Source: Casuarius casuarius (taxonomy: Eukaryota > Chordata > Aves > Casuariiformes > Casuariidae). From it: DNA of 64,000 bases. The notes below the pieces were generated by a model. The model was not told the origin of the DNA and did no database searches. It worked only from the letters and a program-made list of their open reading frames with translations. The position numbers and the translations under genes were made by a program. Positions 1-11,499 of this stretch are shown here, piece by piece. The DNA is taken from the NCBI GenBank assembly GCA_003342895.1, contig PTFA01000339.1, positions 778,657 through 842,656 of the forward strand, read 5' to 3'. How positions within the stretch are numbered: position 1 is the first letter of the stretch; every line of letters begins with the position of its first letter.

Positions 1-3000
1 CACATACAATGTAATAATCAGAGTTAGAATTCTATGAGACAGCTGAAAAACTTGTTGTGACAGAGAAAACAAGAGAAACAACCAAAATATCAGGTGAAAA
101 ACAATGAACAGTGATGAGTGGATTGCTGAGCCAAGGCATGGGATATTTGTGCTACTGGCAGAAATCTGGGCTATAGCCTGAAAAACCATGGTGCATATGT
201 GCCATTGTCAGTAAGGCAAGTAGCTAAGAGGGAGCGGTCTGCACTGCAGATGTCTCCAGTGAGGGGAGAGGGGTAAGGACTAAGGAGCTGAGTGTAGCCA
301 GCTAGGGCTACACTGTAACTGTGAAAAGCCCTGTGTGACAGGTTTCAAGGGTCACTACAAATTTTTTAGCTATAATTCTTCACAACTGATAGAAAGTAAT
401 TGCAGAAAAACTGGGTGGCTATGAGATACAAATGGAATCATAATAAAAAATCATGAGTTTATTGGCTAATACTAACCCCTTCTGTTCTAAACATGGAGGA
501 TCTTTTTGTCGAAATGACAGAAGAGGACCTCTGGTATCTGAGACAATGTGATGCTAGAATGGCTCAGGGAAAGTGTTTCCCAGCTGAAAAGGAAAGGTGC
601 CCATACTGAGAAAAGTGCCAGTTAGACTTGATTAGATTTCCAAGATTAATTAAAACCAGATAAGCTCAGAAAGATGTGACAAATTAGGAAGTCAGGAAAC
701 GGAAATTAGAAGAAGTTTGGCTTTTATCCTAGCAAATTCGCTTATCAAAGCATACCTTTTACATGTTTTCAGAGATGGAAAAGCAACAGCACAGTCCTGA
801 CNATCAACATTTTTGTGAAGGGGTAAATATCTGTTACTCAAGCTGGTGTACGAGGAGCTCTTTCAGCCAAGGAGAACTCACGATTTCTTTCTTAGGTGAC
901 AATGGAGGTTTTCTGGGCTGACCTGAATGTGCATCAGCACTAAGCCTACCTCTCTATTAAATAAGGTGGTTATACAGTCTGGAAACAGTCATCCTGTAAC
1001 TAAAGTGACTTGTTAGACAAGGGAGTTGCGATATATTTATAAAGGATCACCATCGTACTCAGTGGTTTCCAAATATCTTCTGTTCTGCGGTTAATTTGGA
1101 ATTTTTTTCAGGATCCTTCCTACACTCCTAGACAGAGTAAATCATAGGAAACACAGGGACTAGAAAGGGTCCTGGACTGGAAGAGGTGGGAACTGTCAAG
1201 CTATAGCTAGATATTATTATAGAAAGAGCTGTAAACTCATGCACAATCAATACATAATAAAGCAATGATAGATTTAAAAAGGCAGTGAGTGTTAAGCAGA
1301 CTATCGTGTTTCTCAGCCTGTGCCCATGGAGGATACTGAGATGCAATTTAGCAAGCTGAAGGGTATCCTTAAAAATCCATATTCCATGAACTCTCGAATC
1401 TCTCCAATTCATATAAGTTCCTGTTTTTCACCATATAGCAGTCTGGTTTGGTCTTTATCCTGAAAACTTCCAGGAGAATAACATTAAATAATATAGCCTG
1501 ATACTCATACATCCGAAGCTTTTCATTACATCTAGTATTTCTATAGTCAGCCTCCAAAACTGAGTAATATTAAACCATCTCTATTTGTAGATAAGAAATG
1601 TGCCTCAGATCAAAAATAAGAATGCATGTGCCAACAGAAGGCTAAAATTAAACTTTGAGTAATTTAAGGAACATGGGATATCACTATATGTAGGATATGT
1701 AAATTATAAAGCCAGTTCCTGACACATTTTTCTGAAAAATCACTGAGAGATCCACTGAGTGGTATTGGGAACCAAGGAAGAATGAGATTATGAACACATG
1801 CAGGAGTCAGTGAGCATTGGATTTGTCTCATCCTAACAACAGCCAGCTGAAAATAGCTGTCTAGTCTGTGCTGGCTGAGTGGCTCCGTCTTCAGTCAAGG
1901 GGAGACAGATCAGAATCTCAGGAAGGTGATTTCACCCCTTTCTGAGATCAGACCTAAGACAGACCTTCTGGAGCTCTGCTTTTTGGAGCATCTTCCATCA
2001 GTGAAAGATGATCTGCTTAGAGTAGGATCCTGCCTTTCAGGGAGAGAAATCCCATTGCAATTCTTTTGCCATAGATTAGTATTTTAACAAGTAATTTATA
2101 ACTCTTCAAAGCTGTGCCAGACTGGGCAGGATTACCATTACAATGTCTGTTTAGAGCCATTGCACTTAGGAAACTGAGAGCAAGAGTGTGCTTAAATAGA
2201 GAAGGAATGCCAGCCTACTGGATTTGTATGTCCCAAGTTTGACTGTATCTCCTGGGACATGATCGTATCTATATGGACAAAAATCAAATCCACCCAAAGT
2301 CCATCTTTGAAAAGCCTTTGATATGAGCTTCATAATGCTGTAAAACTGATAAAAACAAATCAAAAGTATTTCTTGGATGGACAACATAAGCAAAGGCTTT
2401 GACTTTCATTATGGACTTTGGGTGTGTCTACACTGTTGCGTGGCTGGATCCTCAACCTGGAATTCATTCTATTTTAATACTCCAAAATTAGGTGTATTTG
2501 ATATGCTGACGCATACTAAAACCAGTCAAACACCTGGCTCAGTAGGAAAACAGCAACCAGCAACTGCTAGACTCCTACTAAGCTTGCCAAGGATGCTTCA
2601 TGCAGACTTAGGAAGGCCATCCCAAGAGGCTCAAGTTGAGTGAAATTGCCGTAGTATTAGCTTGGTCCAACACAAATCATGCAACTACATGGCAGCAGGG
2701 TGTTAGCAGCAAGACATATCTGAACAAGTAACATTGCTAACCTAACTGACCACAGTTTATATATGTTAACCATACACCATTTAAGGCAGCTTTGTACTCA
2801 TGATAAAAAGTGATGTGCCTTGAAAAAGGTGTAACGGGCATAATACACTCTTGTTCGCATTGAGATTTCTGTTGGCAGATGCACCAACATTTTCTGTAGC
2901 TGAACAACAGATGAGTACATTCCTAGATGGCTGGGCCATCTGCTAGTGTTCCTTAGAAACTGACATATGGAATGTGCATCAAATAAAGACATTTTTCCAT

Positions 3001-3896
3001 TATATACATGACCCAGAGGACTGACAGTATTGTGTATTCTATCGAGATATTTTCATTACACACTATGTACATTGCACAATTCTTCATTCATTATTATCTC
3101 ATATTCAAGATTTCCATTGGAGTTTTTTAAAACTGGCTACTTGGATATTCTCCTGTGTTTTCATATGAAATCCAGCCACTGGTTTAAATTAAACTGTTTG
3201 ACTTGGCAGTGGAAGGATCTGGATGAGCATCACTGAGACCCTAGCACCAGTCTCAGGGGGGACATAACCCTCTACCTCCCAATTACGAGCCCTGGTGAGT
3301 ATGTGAGCAGTGTTCCCTGGGCCTTCCTAATAAGTGGAAATCAAGTGATTTCAGAGTGTCAACTAAACTGTGAAAGTGCAATTTAAAAGTCAGAACTGAC
3401 TTACTGATCTTAGGGTTACATTCTCTGAGGGCTCAGACTGCCCAGAGCTGTATTGTGCCTGCAGGGAGGAAAGAAAGGCTGAAGACATTCAGGCATCTCC
3501 CATCGGCTCACACACTCAGTAAAACATTGCGACTGCAGTGCAGCAGCTGGAGATCTACAGAGGCAAGATAAACGCGGTGGGAAAATGTTAGCTAAAGAGC
3601 TACCATGACCTAGCTTCAGCGGCAATGATATATATCTGGGCACAGAACAGGATGTGTAGCGTACAGCAGAAGTCACATGAGTAACCATCAGGTTTCTCCT
3701 TGGCATGTGTGTTGGGCTGTATGTTGCCATCGTAAGCCTTGGCCTGTCACGTGGATGGGAGTTGGCTTAGTTGTGTTTAGGGTTCTAATGAAGGTCCCAC
3801 TGTCTGTTAGACTTGCACTAGCAACTGAATAATCCAAGAACTGTATGGCAGTTTGCATCTTTTGTAGCATGGCTGTTGGTTGGCAAAGAGTGTATC
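1..3896. other. intergenic, no gene recognised
   Basis: AT-rich single-copy-looking DNA. Open reading frames here are short (at most about 100 codons), overlap on both strands and show no family motif or consistent splice sites. One base at 802 is N. The only structured element I see is the inverted repeat at 2291-2424, listed separately. A CR1 fragment begins at the right edge. Confidence 0.6.
2291..2424. repeat. imperfect inverted repeat / hairpin
   Basis: The 14 bases at 2291-2304 (CACCCAAAGTCCAT) are the exact reverse complement of 2411-2424. Further in, 2311-2320 pairs exactly with 2391-2400. A transcript of either strand could therefore form a stem of about 24 pairs with an internal bulge and a loop of about 70 bases. 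It may be a decayed palindromic transposon end or a chance hairpin; no target-site duplication is evident. Confidence 0.6.
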
Positions 3897-4600
3897 ACAA
3901 AGTCACAGAAATGCTGACTAAAAAGGATCCCTGGAGGTCTCTCGACCTGCTCAAAACAGGACCCTCCCTAGCACCAGCCCAGGATGGCTTTGTGCAGCTG
4001 AGTCCTGCAAACCCCCAAGGATGGAGCCTCCCCATCTCAGTGGGCACCTGGCCCAGGGCCACACAACCCTCTTGGGCAAGGATGGTCTCCTCATACTCGA
4101 TCTGAATCTCCCAAGCCCCAGCTTGTGGCCATTGCCCCTTGCTATATCAGCTGGCACCACTCAGAAGAAATTGGCTCCCATATTTGTAACTGCCCTTAAA
4201 GAAGTCACAGACTGCTGTTAGACACCCCTCAGCCTCTGCTTGGCCAGACTACATGAGCCCAGCTCCTGCCATCTCTCCTTGCAGACGATGTGCGTCAGGC
4301 TCTGACCATCTTGGTAGCCTCCATTGGCCCTCTCCAGTTTCTCCACATCCCTCTTGAACTGGGAGGCCAGTTCAGGACACAGTATTGTAAGTGCAGCCTT
4401 CCAAGAGCCAAGCAGAGGGATGACAGCTTCTCTTAATCTATTGCCCAAACTCCTCCTCCAAACATAGCCCAGGATGCAGTTCATTTAGCTTGTGATGAAC
4501 ACAACTGCTGGTTCATATTCACCCTGGTGCCCATTCTCAGTGTAGGTCCTCTTCAGCACAGCTGTTACTCAGCTGGTTGTATGCACACAACCGTGTCAGT
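3897..4600 (-). mobile_element. CR1 LINE fragment, 3' part
   Basis: This is a truncated CR1 non-LTR retrotransposon inserted in antisense. The minus strand over 4218-4484 encodes a decayed C-terminal end of the CR1 ORF2 reverse-transcriptase polyprotein. It keeps recognisable blocks such as QFKRDVEKLERA and the SLAKQRLRG stretch (family form SLEKRRLRG). The left part, 3897-4200, reads as the antisense CR1 3' end, with the typical order of a tail block, a CTCAAAACAGGACC-type block and a TGAATCTCCC block. Frameshifts and stops show that it is dead. The 5' boundary near 4600 is approximate because similarity fades. Confidence 0.85.
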
Positions 4601-7600
4601 GGGAAGTGAAGTCTCTACCTGACCACATCAAGGTGATCGTTGACATATAGCTGTGAAAGCAAGTCATGGTTGGCATGTGAATTTGTAGGCTGGTGGCCTC
4701 CATTGTCCACAGCACCTTGCAGTCAACCCTGAGTTAAGAGCACCAGGTGAGCAGAATTGCCCCGTGAATTTCCAGGGCTCTTGCGTGGGGCCGTTAGGTG
4801 GATGCTTAACTTTATTAAATGCTGCTTTTGAATGAAGGGTTCAAATGAAAAACATTTGGTTTGCAATTGAACTGCCTCTTAAAAGCTTGTGACCATTTAA
4901 ATTTGCTTCTAAATCTAGTTACGAGAACAGTATCAGAGATCTCTGCTTAAGGGCAGAGACATCTCTTAAGTCTTTATCTGTGAGTCACAGCATTTCTCCG
5001 TATGTTCTTTTGGCTCTGGACTTGTGTTGGCCCTGCAAAACAGAACGGATCCCTGGGGCTGAGGCACTGCAGGAGACAAGAATGGTTAGTTTTCAAGGGA
5101 ATGACACTTCCTAATGGTCAGGGAAATGCATGGATTTCTTACTATTTTTATCTTTACTATCGTGTTCTAGTAGCATTTTGAAGCTGACACTGAACTCAGG
5201 ACTCTATTGCGCTGCAGTCCGCCATACAGGGGAGAAAGAGGACCAGCAAGACCAGCTAGCTAGGCATATTAACACTGTCGTGACTTGGAGCATTTTGAGG
5301 CTGTACTATCCTCAGAAGCTGCCCTCTAGTGATATTTGGAGCTGCCCCTCTATGTTTGCTGAACAGGGCAGAAATGAGTCTGAATTTCAGCTTGATCCTT
5401 GACAGCTTTTACTATGCAGTATTGTCTGACCAACAGATTCTGCAGGGAGGTGATACAGAGTCCCATGGACCATGTCTAGCTGTTCAAAATGCCAAACATG
5501 ACCTTTAAAACCAAGATCTGGAACTCTTATGGCCATTTAGTTGTTTACGGCTGTTTTCATGAGTAGCAGAGCGTCACTCCACCATCCTTCTTTGCTACCT
5601 TTGGCCTAACTACAGTGCCCAGGCAGCTTCACCTCCAGCCTTGGCAGACAAGCTTTGACACATCGAACCAGACACATCTGGTTTATAGCATTATCCCACC
5701 AGCTGCTTGCCTCTTCCCACTGGCAGACATTAGCACCGCTCTGGCAGCATCAGTGTAAGGCAACATGGTTTTATGCATCAACTCTACCAGTTGAAAGCTT
5801 CGTGTATCAGCGCAAGCTACTGATGGAGGAGCTTTGCCTTCACATGCTAGACTGGCAGCCAGAGCAGCACTTCCAGGCTTGCACAGTAAGTGCTGTCAGT
5901 TCTGTCACTTACATGCTCCATCATTATATTAATCATTTTTCCCCAGAACTGGCTGCATTTTAAGGCAAAGGGAAATTACACCTGGGGTTATTTTTCTTCT
6001 TTGTAATTCTCTAGCAGCTGGATTTGCATCAGGAAATCCACTCCTGTAGTCTGATTCTGCACTGCAATTTTACATATTTCTTTTAAATAAAGCTTTAAGA
6101 GCCACATGCATACAAGAAAACATAGGCTACAAGATATAAACATTTTGAACCTTCAGAGAGTGAAAGAAAAAAAGAAAAGGAGAAGGATGGTGAATAGAAT
6201 GAGCTCTCCCATTCATTTCAGCAAGGTGAAACACTGAAAGCTAAAGAAGACAAAGTACATGCCACCCCATACTGCATCTACATCGAAATGGTTTTCACAT
6301 ATGGGTTTTTCCAAATGAGGAAGCTACTGTGGGACCAGTGAAAACTTCTTTTTACGTTTCTGTCTGCATCTTCCAGGGGGCCCAAGGCCACTGTGATCCT
6401 CAGTGAGCTGCCCAAGCCTCCAGCCTCTCTTGAAAACATTTCTGAGGGATAGAAATAAAATTTAATAACATATAATGGAGAAAGTCATTCTTCCAGTTGC
6501 CAAATCATCTGCTTAGAGGCCAAGAAATGCTGGACAGGAAGATGCACTATACTAGAGTCATAATTATGTGCAGTGACCTGTTGGTACTGCGTCCCGAGGA
6601 GCCATGAAGGAGTGAAGCTGAATTAGGTCTAACCCTTTACTCCAGGCTCCCCGGGCACACCAGTGGCTCCAAGTCTGGCTCCCTTCCCCGGTCCGGTGAT
6701 GTGCTAGGGTTTTCAAGAGTCCTTGCCCCATTCCAAGGTGAACGGTGTGCATGGAAGAGGAGAACATTTGGTATTTCTCCTCAGTTCATGGGTGAAGCTG
6801 TCTCCCTAATTGCCTTCTTCAGCCCCTGCATACCTATTATCAGTCTGAGAGCAGGTTTCTAGTTGCTTTCTGGGCCATAATATCTCTGTCAGATTGCACT
6901 GACACAGCTCTTGACATGGATTGGATTTCCCCCTTCATCTAAATTCTCTCTGGACAACAAATGTACCAGAGAGCTCCAGGGCCCATCCGTCAGTTTGTCT
7001 GTATTCAGCGTTGCCCAGTTTTTCATACCTTAATCCATATCATCCCCCATGATGGAGCCATGTGCTGTTATGCCTGCTGTTAGGAGGGCATTTGGGCCTG
7101 GCATTAAAAAACTGACTGCAGGTGTGGCTGTGGTCTCCACTGTTCCTTCTGCAGGCACCTAAGAGGGTTGTTGGCCTGACCCAAGGCCGCTGGCTGCAAG
7201 GCTGGGATGCCAGCCACGGCCTCGCTGCCTACTTTGCTTTCACCTGTGCCACCCCTGAAGGGGCATGAAAAGCAGCAGGTCTGGGTCTCCCTAGCCTCAC
7301 CATGCATCTCTCTCTCTCTTCCTTCTGTGTCTTTCTTTCATTATAGCAGCTCAGCAGTAACTCAGACAGCATAATTGTTGTACAGCATATCCAAGGAAGC
7401 TTTTGTTGGCTTCAGCATCTAGTGGTGGTCTTATAGGCAGTGTTTAGATGACCTTTTCCCATCTGTGCCACATTTGTCCCTTTTCACTGCTATGACAGAG
7501 TGGAGGGTATGTGAAGAAGACTTGGCCTCATTGCAAAATATGAGGCCCTGCTCAATGAAGGTTACATCTACAGTCTGCGTTACCCCTGGACCTTGCTCAG

Positions 7601-10600
7601 GCATTGCCTGGGAAAATGCTGGTTTGTTGGGGACAGGGCCGTATTGGGGAGTTGCTAGCAATTAAACAATCTGGACTGCAACCCCCAGGCCCTGTCCCTG
7701 TTGGCTTTACAGCCAACCTGCTCCACCATCCCACTGCCCTGTTGCCACCAGCAGGCCTGGACACTGAAGATCTGTGTTTGCACAACAAAGTCAGTCCCTT
7801 TCCATGCTGTTTTTTCAAACCGCTCCCACACACTCACTGTGCCAAGAGCTGATGCCTTGAGCCTCACTGCCTTGCACGTAACATTTTGCCACGGAGGCCA
7901 GGGGCAGGACCCACTCTCCAACGTAACGGCCCAGGAGCTGAAGGGTTTCTATTGAATTATGAGCTCTCTAGACACCGTACGCAGATGGGCAGCACCTTTC
8001 CTTTTTCCCTCAGTAAAAAGAAAACTCAGTACAAACCCTCAGCAGCTTCATCTTTTTGCTTTTATCCTTTCCACCACACTGTCATTGATGTCCTGCTTGC
8101 TCGCGTTGTTCGACTACACTGTGGAGCAGTGGGGCTGTTCCAGGCATCCCTGAACCCCTTACTAGGTGCAGAGACCCTGTTTTCATTGCACTTCTTTTCT
8201 TTGTGCGTATCCAGACACTTCCTCCCCACTACAGAAGCTACAGAAACGTTTTTCCCATTTATACCCAGAGCCATCAATGTGGCTGAACCTCTTATAACCA
8301 GAAGCAGAAATGATCTGTTTTGATTTAGCTGCAAAAATATTCCCTACACAGTAGAGAAATACCCAGAGAGGTTGCACTAGCATGATTGGAGATTATCTGT
8401 CAGCAGTCTTGGGGTCGTGCAAAATGAACAGTATTCCCAAAGGTCTCGTATTTAGCAGAGATGAATTTAGCAGAGGATAAAGAAATGCTAACGATCTCCC
8501 TGTCCAGCTTGGCCTGGTGAGGTGCCGGAGCCCTGCACAGGGGACCCGGTGGAGGCCGTTCACAAGCTCTGCTCCCCTCCCTCTGCCTCCAGGCATGCTC
8601 AGTCCTCCAAGGGGGACTCATGCCCCAAAGTCTGCTCGGTGCCTAAAGACCACTGATGATCAGGAAGACAACCTGAAAAGGATCTTTTTTAAGAATACAC
8701 GTCTCATTAAACTGGAGGGGACAGAACATGAGAATTCAGCTCCACACAGCAGATATTTAAAACCTTCAGTGGGGCTGAAGGAGGCATTTAATGTTGTGTG
8801 CTGTGGGAAGCATTGTCTTTGCCTGAGCAGTCAGGGAGCCCTGGCTCCAGATATTTCTGTCCTTCTGTTCTCTCAGCCTTGGAGAAGCCTCTAAAACCTT
8901 TTGCCATTTTTGATAGCCTGTCCCCTGCCCCGATCCCTCTCTGGGGTATCTCATCACACCGTTTTAGTGCAGTAGAGACTCTCTATCACCTTGTATATTG
9001 CCTGATTCTCCTAAAACGTGCAAGATGCAAATTTAGGGAATGAAATTCTGTGGATATCTTGTTTGACTCACTCTCTTCCCATACGCTGCCTGCCATGCCC
9101 CTGGTATTTCAGTCCATCACCAGCAGTCTTGCTTCTCCTCTGTATTGTTCCTTTTGGAACAAACTGGTACAAATTTTGGGGAAGGCAAGGGCATGGCACA
9201 GACACCTGTCTGTTGTGTCTTCTCCTGAAAACAGGGAGAGGCATTTTGCTAATGGGGACATATTCTCTTGAGAGGGAAAAACAGACCTTTTCTTCAAGGA
9301 GATTTGGGTTCCTCGCTCCGAAAGTCAAATCCCCCCTGATTCAGGTGTTAAATCCTGATTTATATCAGAGCCTGAGGCAGGTCAGGAATCAGCGAGACCC
9401 TGGGAGAGCTGATGTCACGGCAATGTACCATTGCCCCATGTAGTTTCCAGCGGCAGGTTGTTCCCTTTAGATCCAGCCATGCAATTTTGACCTGTGCTAC
9501 TACCCACTGCACACCCCCCCTTAGACACACCGCTCCCCAGATTAATGGGAAAAGGGCATAATGAATCAAAGCGATGTGATCTGTATTTTGGTAGTCTCCC
9601 CTGCCTCAGGCTCAGGCCCTGAAGTTAAGCAGCCGTGCTCAGGGTGAGGAAATCATTTAATTCTTTGAGAAAACATGCTGTGATTTAGCCATTTCATGAA
9701 CCTGTGTAGCTTTTAAACAATTCCTGAGCGTGGACTTCTCATTGTATTCTTAGTCTTTCACTACTGCGGCTGCATATATTCTTTCTTAAAGTCCACGGCA
9801 ATAAGCCGATTATTAAAAAATTCGGCTTTCCATTCTCATTTCTAAATATTCCCAGACATGGCAGTCCATTTCCAAGTTCACTCCCACCTACTTCTTGCCA
9901 TCTCCATGTTGGCACTGAAAGGATCTAATTCAGTAATAAAAAAAGACTTTTCTGGAAAGGCGAAAATCATCCAAGAATCTCAGTAGCACTAATTCCAACA
10001 TCTCCCTCTTTGCCCTACAGATCATTAGGCTTAAAGCCCCTACCTGGAACATACAGAAACTTAACGAGATATATTCCAATGAGAAATCCTACATTATAAA
10101 CAGAGAAATTAACTGAAATATTCTGTTATGCAACTCACTGTCTGCTGTGTTTAAATGACCTCAGATGTTTTATTTTGAATTTTTTGTTTTAAAGTGCTTC
10201 CTATTGCATTCTGTTAATATATTTATTTTTAAAATGAGGAATAACTCAGGTTACTTATCAATCACATTATAAAATATAACCAGTTCCTTTTGCCTCTTCT
10301 TTTTATTGTTGCTGTGAGAAAATAAGTGACATTTCCATAATTATAAAGAACAAAACCCATCTTTGAGGAATTTTACTAATGGATATTTTCTCAGGTGCCA
10401 TTTGCGTTCTCAGCTTATTTGCTGGACTAAATTCACATGACAGAATACAACAAAAGAGGAGAAAGAAGTCCAAAAACTGCATCAGCCAAAAAGAAAATAG
10501 AATTAAAATTTTTTAAAAAGGATTGATTACAGTTTAATAGAAAAGGAAGAAAATACCTGCTAAAAAGCCATGCAACAGACAAAATTTCTATTGCATAAGA

Positions 10601-10865
10601 AAATAAAAACGTATCCTTTTACATCTAAAACAAATGACCATGCCTACAGTGACAAAAATGGAGAAATTAAGAGTGGTGGGGAAGACTCCATTTGTGCAAA
10701 GAGAAGCCTAGACACTGTCCTTTAAAAATAACCCCAAACTTTTCATTAATTACCAGGCAAATCTGAAGAAATTATGCTTAGAATCAAACATGCAATCGTG
10801 GCGAGTTCAGCAGGGCTAAGGATGAAAAGGAAAGAACACGCATACACACAAATCCCATTGCTAAT
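4601..10865. other. intergenic, no gene recognised
   Basis: No exon, RNA gene or mobile element could be supported. The longest open frames (7886-8323 and 9018-9443, + strand, about 140 codons each) overlap other frames and have no recognisable domain. From about 9640 to 10500 the sequence becomes AT-rich and low in repeats, which is common in conserved non-coding DNA, but no alignment is available here. Confidence 0.5.
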
Positions 10866-10884
10866 AATTAATTAATTAATTAAT
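10866..10884. repeat. (ATTA)n microsatellite
   Basis: Short tandem run of the tetranucleotide ATTA, about five units. Confidence 0.9.
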
Positions 10885-10980
10885 CAATCATAGAAAGAGG
10901 CAAGAGGGGGGGAAGAAATCTTACCACCAAATTGGGTAACCGGCTAAGACCTTTGTGCCATTGAAGAGAAAAGATAAAAT

Positions 10981-11002
10981 TAATCCAAGCAGGTGGTAAT
11001 CC
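10981..11002 (+). promoter_or_regulatory. paired TAATCC motifs flanking an E-box
   Basis: TAATCC, the core bound by bicoid-type homeodomains (OTX, GSC, PITX), occurs at 10981-10986 and again at 10997-11002, 16 bases apart. A CAGGTG E-box lies between them at 10990-10995. An AACCGG half-site (grainyhead-like type) lies about 45 bases upstream. The motifs are read directly; enhancer function is only inferred. Confidence 0.25.
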
Positions 11003-11090
11003 ATTAGTCCAGGCTGGTGGAAGGGGAAAATCTCAGCGAAGTTTTCAGAAAAACATTAAGTGTGAAAATGAAGAACGCCCCCCTTCCCAG

Positions 11091-11112
11091 AAAAAAAAAA
11101 AAAAAAAAAAAA
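11091..11112 (+). repeat. poly(A) tract
   Basis: Uninterrupted run of 22 A. No retrocopy body or target-site duplication was recognised beside it. Confidence 0.9.
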
Positions 11113-11418
11113 GAAGAGTTAAACAAAGTCCCTTGAAGTGCGGATGACTTTCTGGCTTGTCAGAAACACACCTCTCCAAGCCTTTTCCCTGTAGATCATC
11201 CAAAAGCGTCTATTAAAAAGTGCAGGGCTTGGGGATGTCAGCAGGCAGCCAATCAGACCGCATGGCCCAAGGTAAGGGATGAGTCTCAGCTCAGGGCTGT
11301 CAATCATGCTCTCCTCCCCCTCTACCCCACAACTTTGTTCCTAGCCCTTGCTTCCACAGTCAAACCCTTTTTGCAAGAGACCTTACTGGGGTAGTGAGAT
11401 TTTTGGTGGGGTTTTGCT

Positions 11419-11435
11419 CCCCCCCCCCCTCCCCC
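11419..11435 (+). repeat. poly(C) tract
   Basis: Eleven C, one T, then five C. Such runs are prone to sequencing length error. Confidence 0.9.
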
Positions 11436-11499
11436 AAGTTCACTTAGAAACCCAGGATGCACAGACTGCTTCTGGCTTGGCATGCCAAGACGTTGCAAG

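Noticed and set aside
7886..8323. 145-codon + strand frame
   Set aside because: No domain, no splice context, and it overlaps several other frames on both strands of similar quality.
11180..11260. Minus-strand promoter-like arrangement (inverted CCAAT at 11249-11253, AT-rich TATA-like box at about 11211-11220)
   Set aside because: Two weak motifs without CpG island, initiator or downstream exon are not enough to call a promoter.
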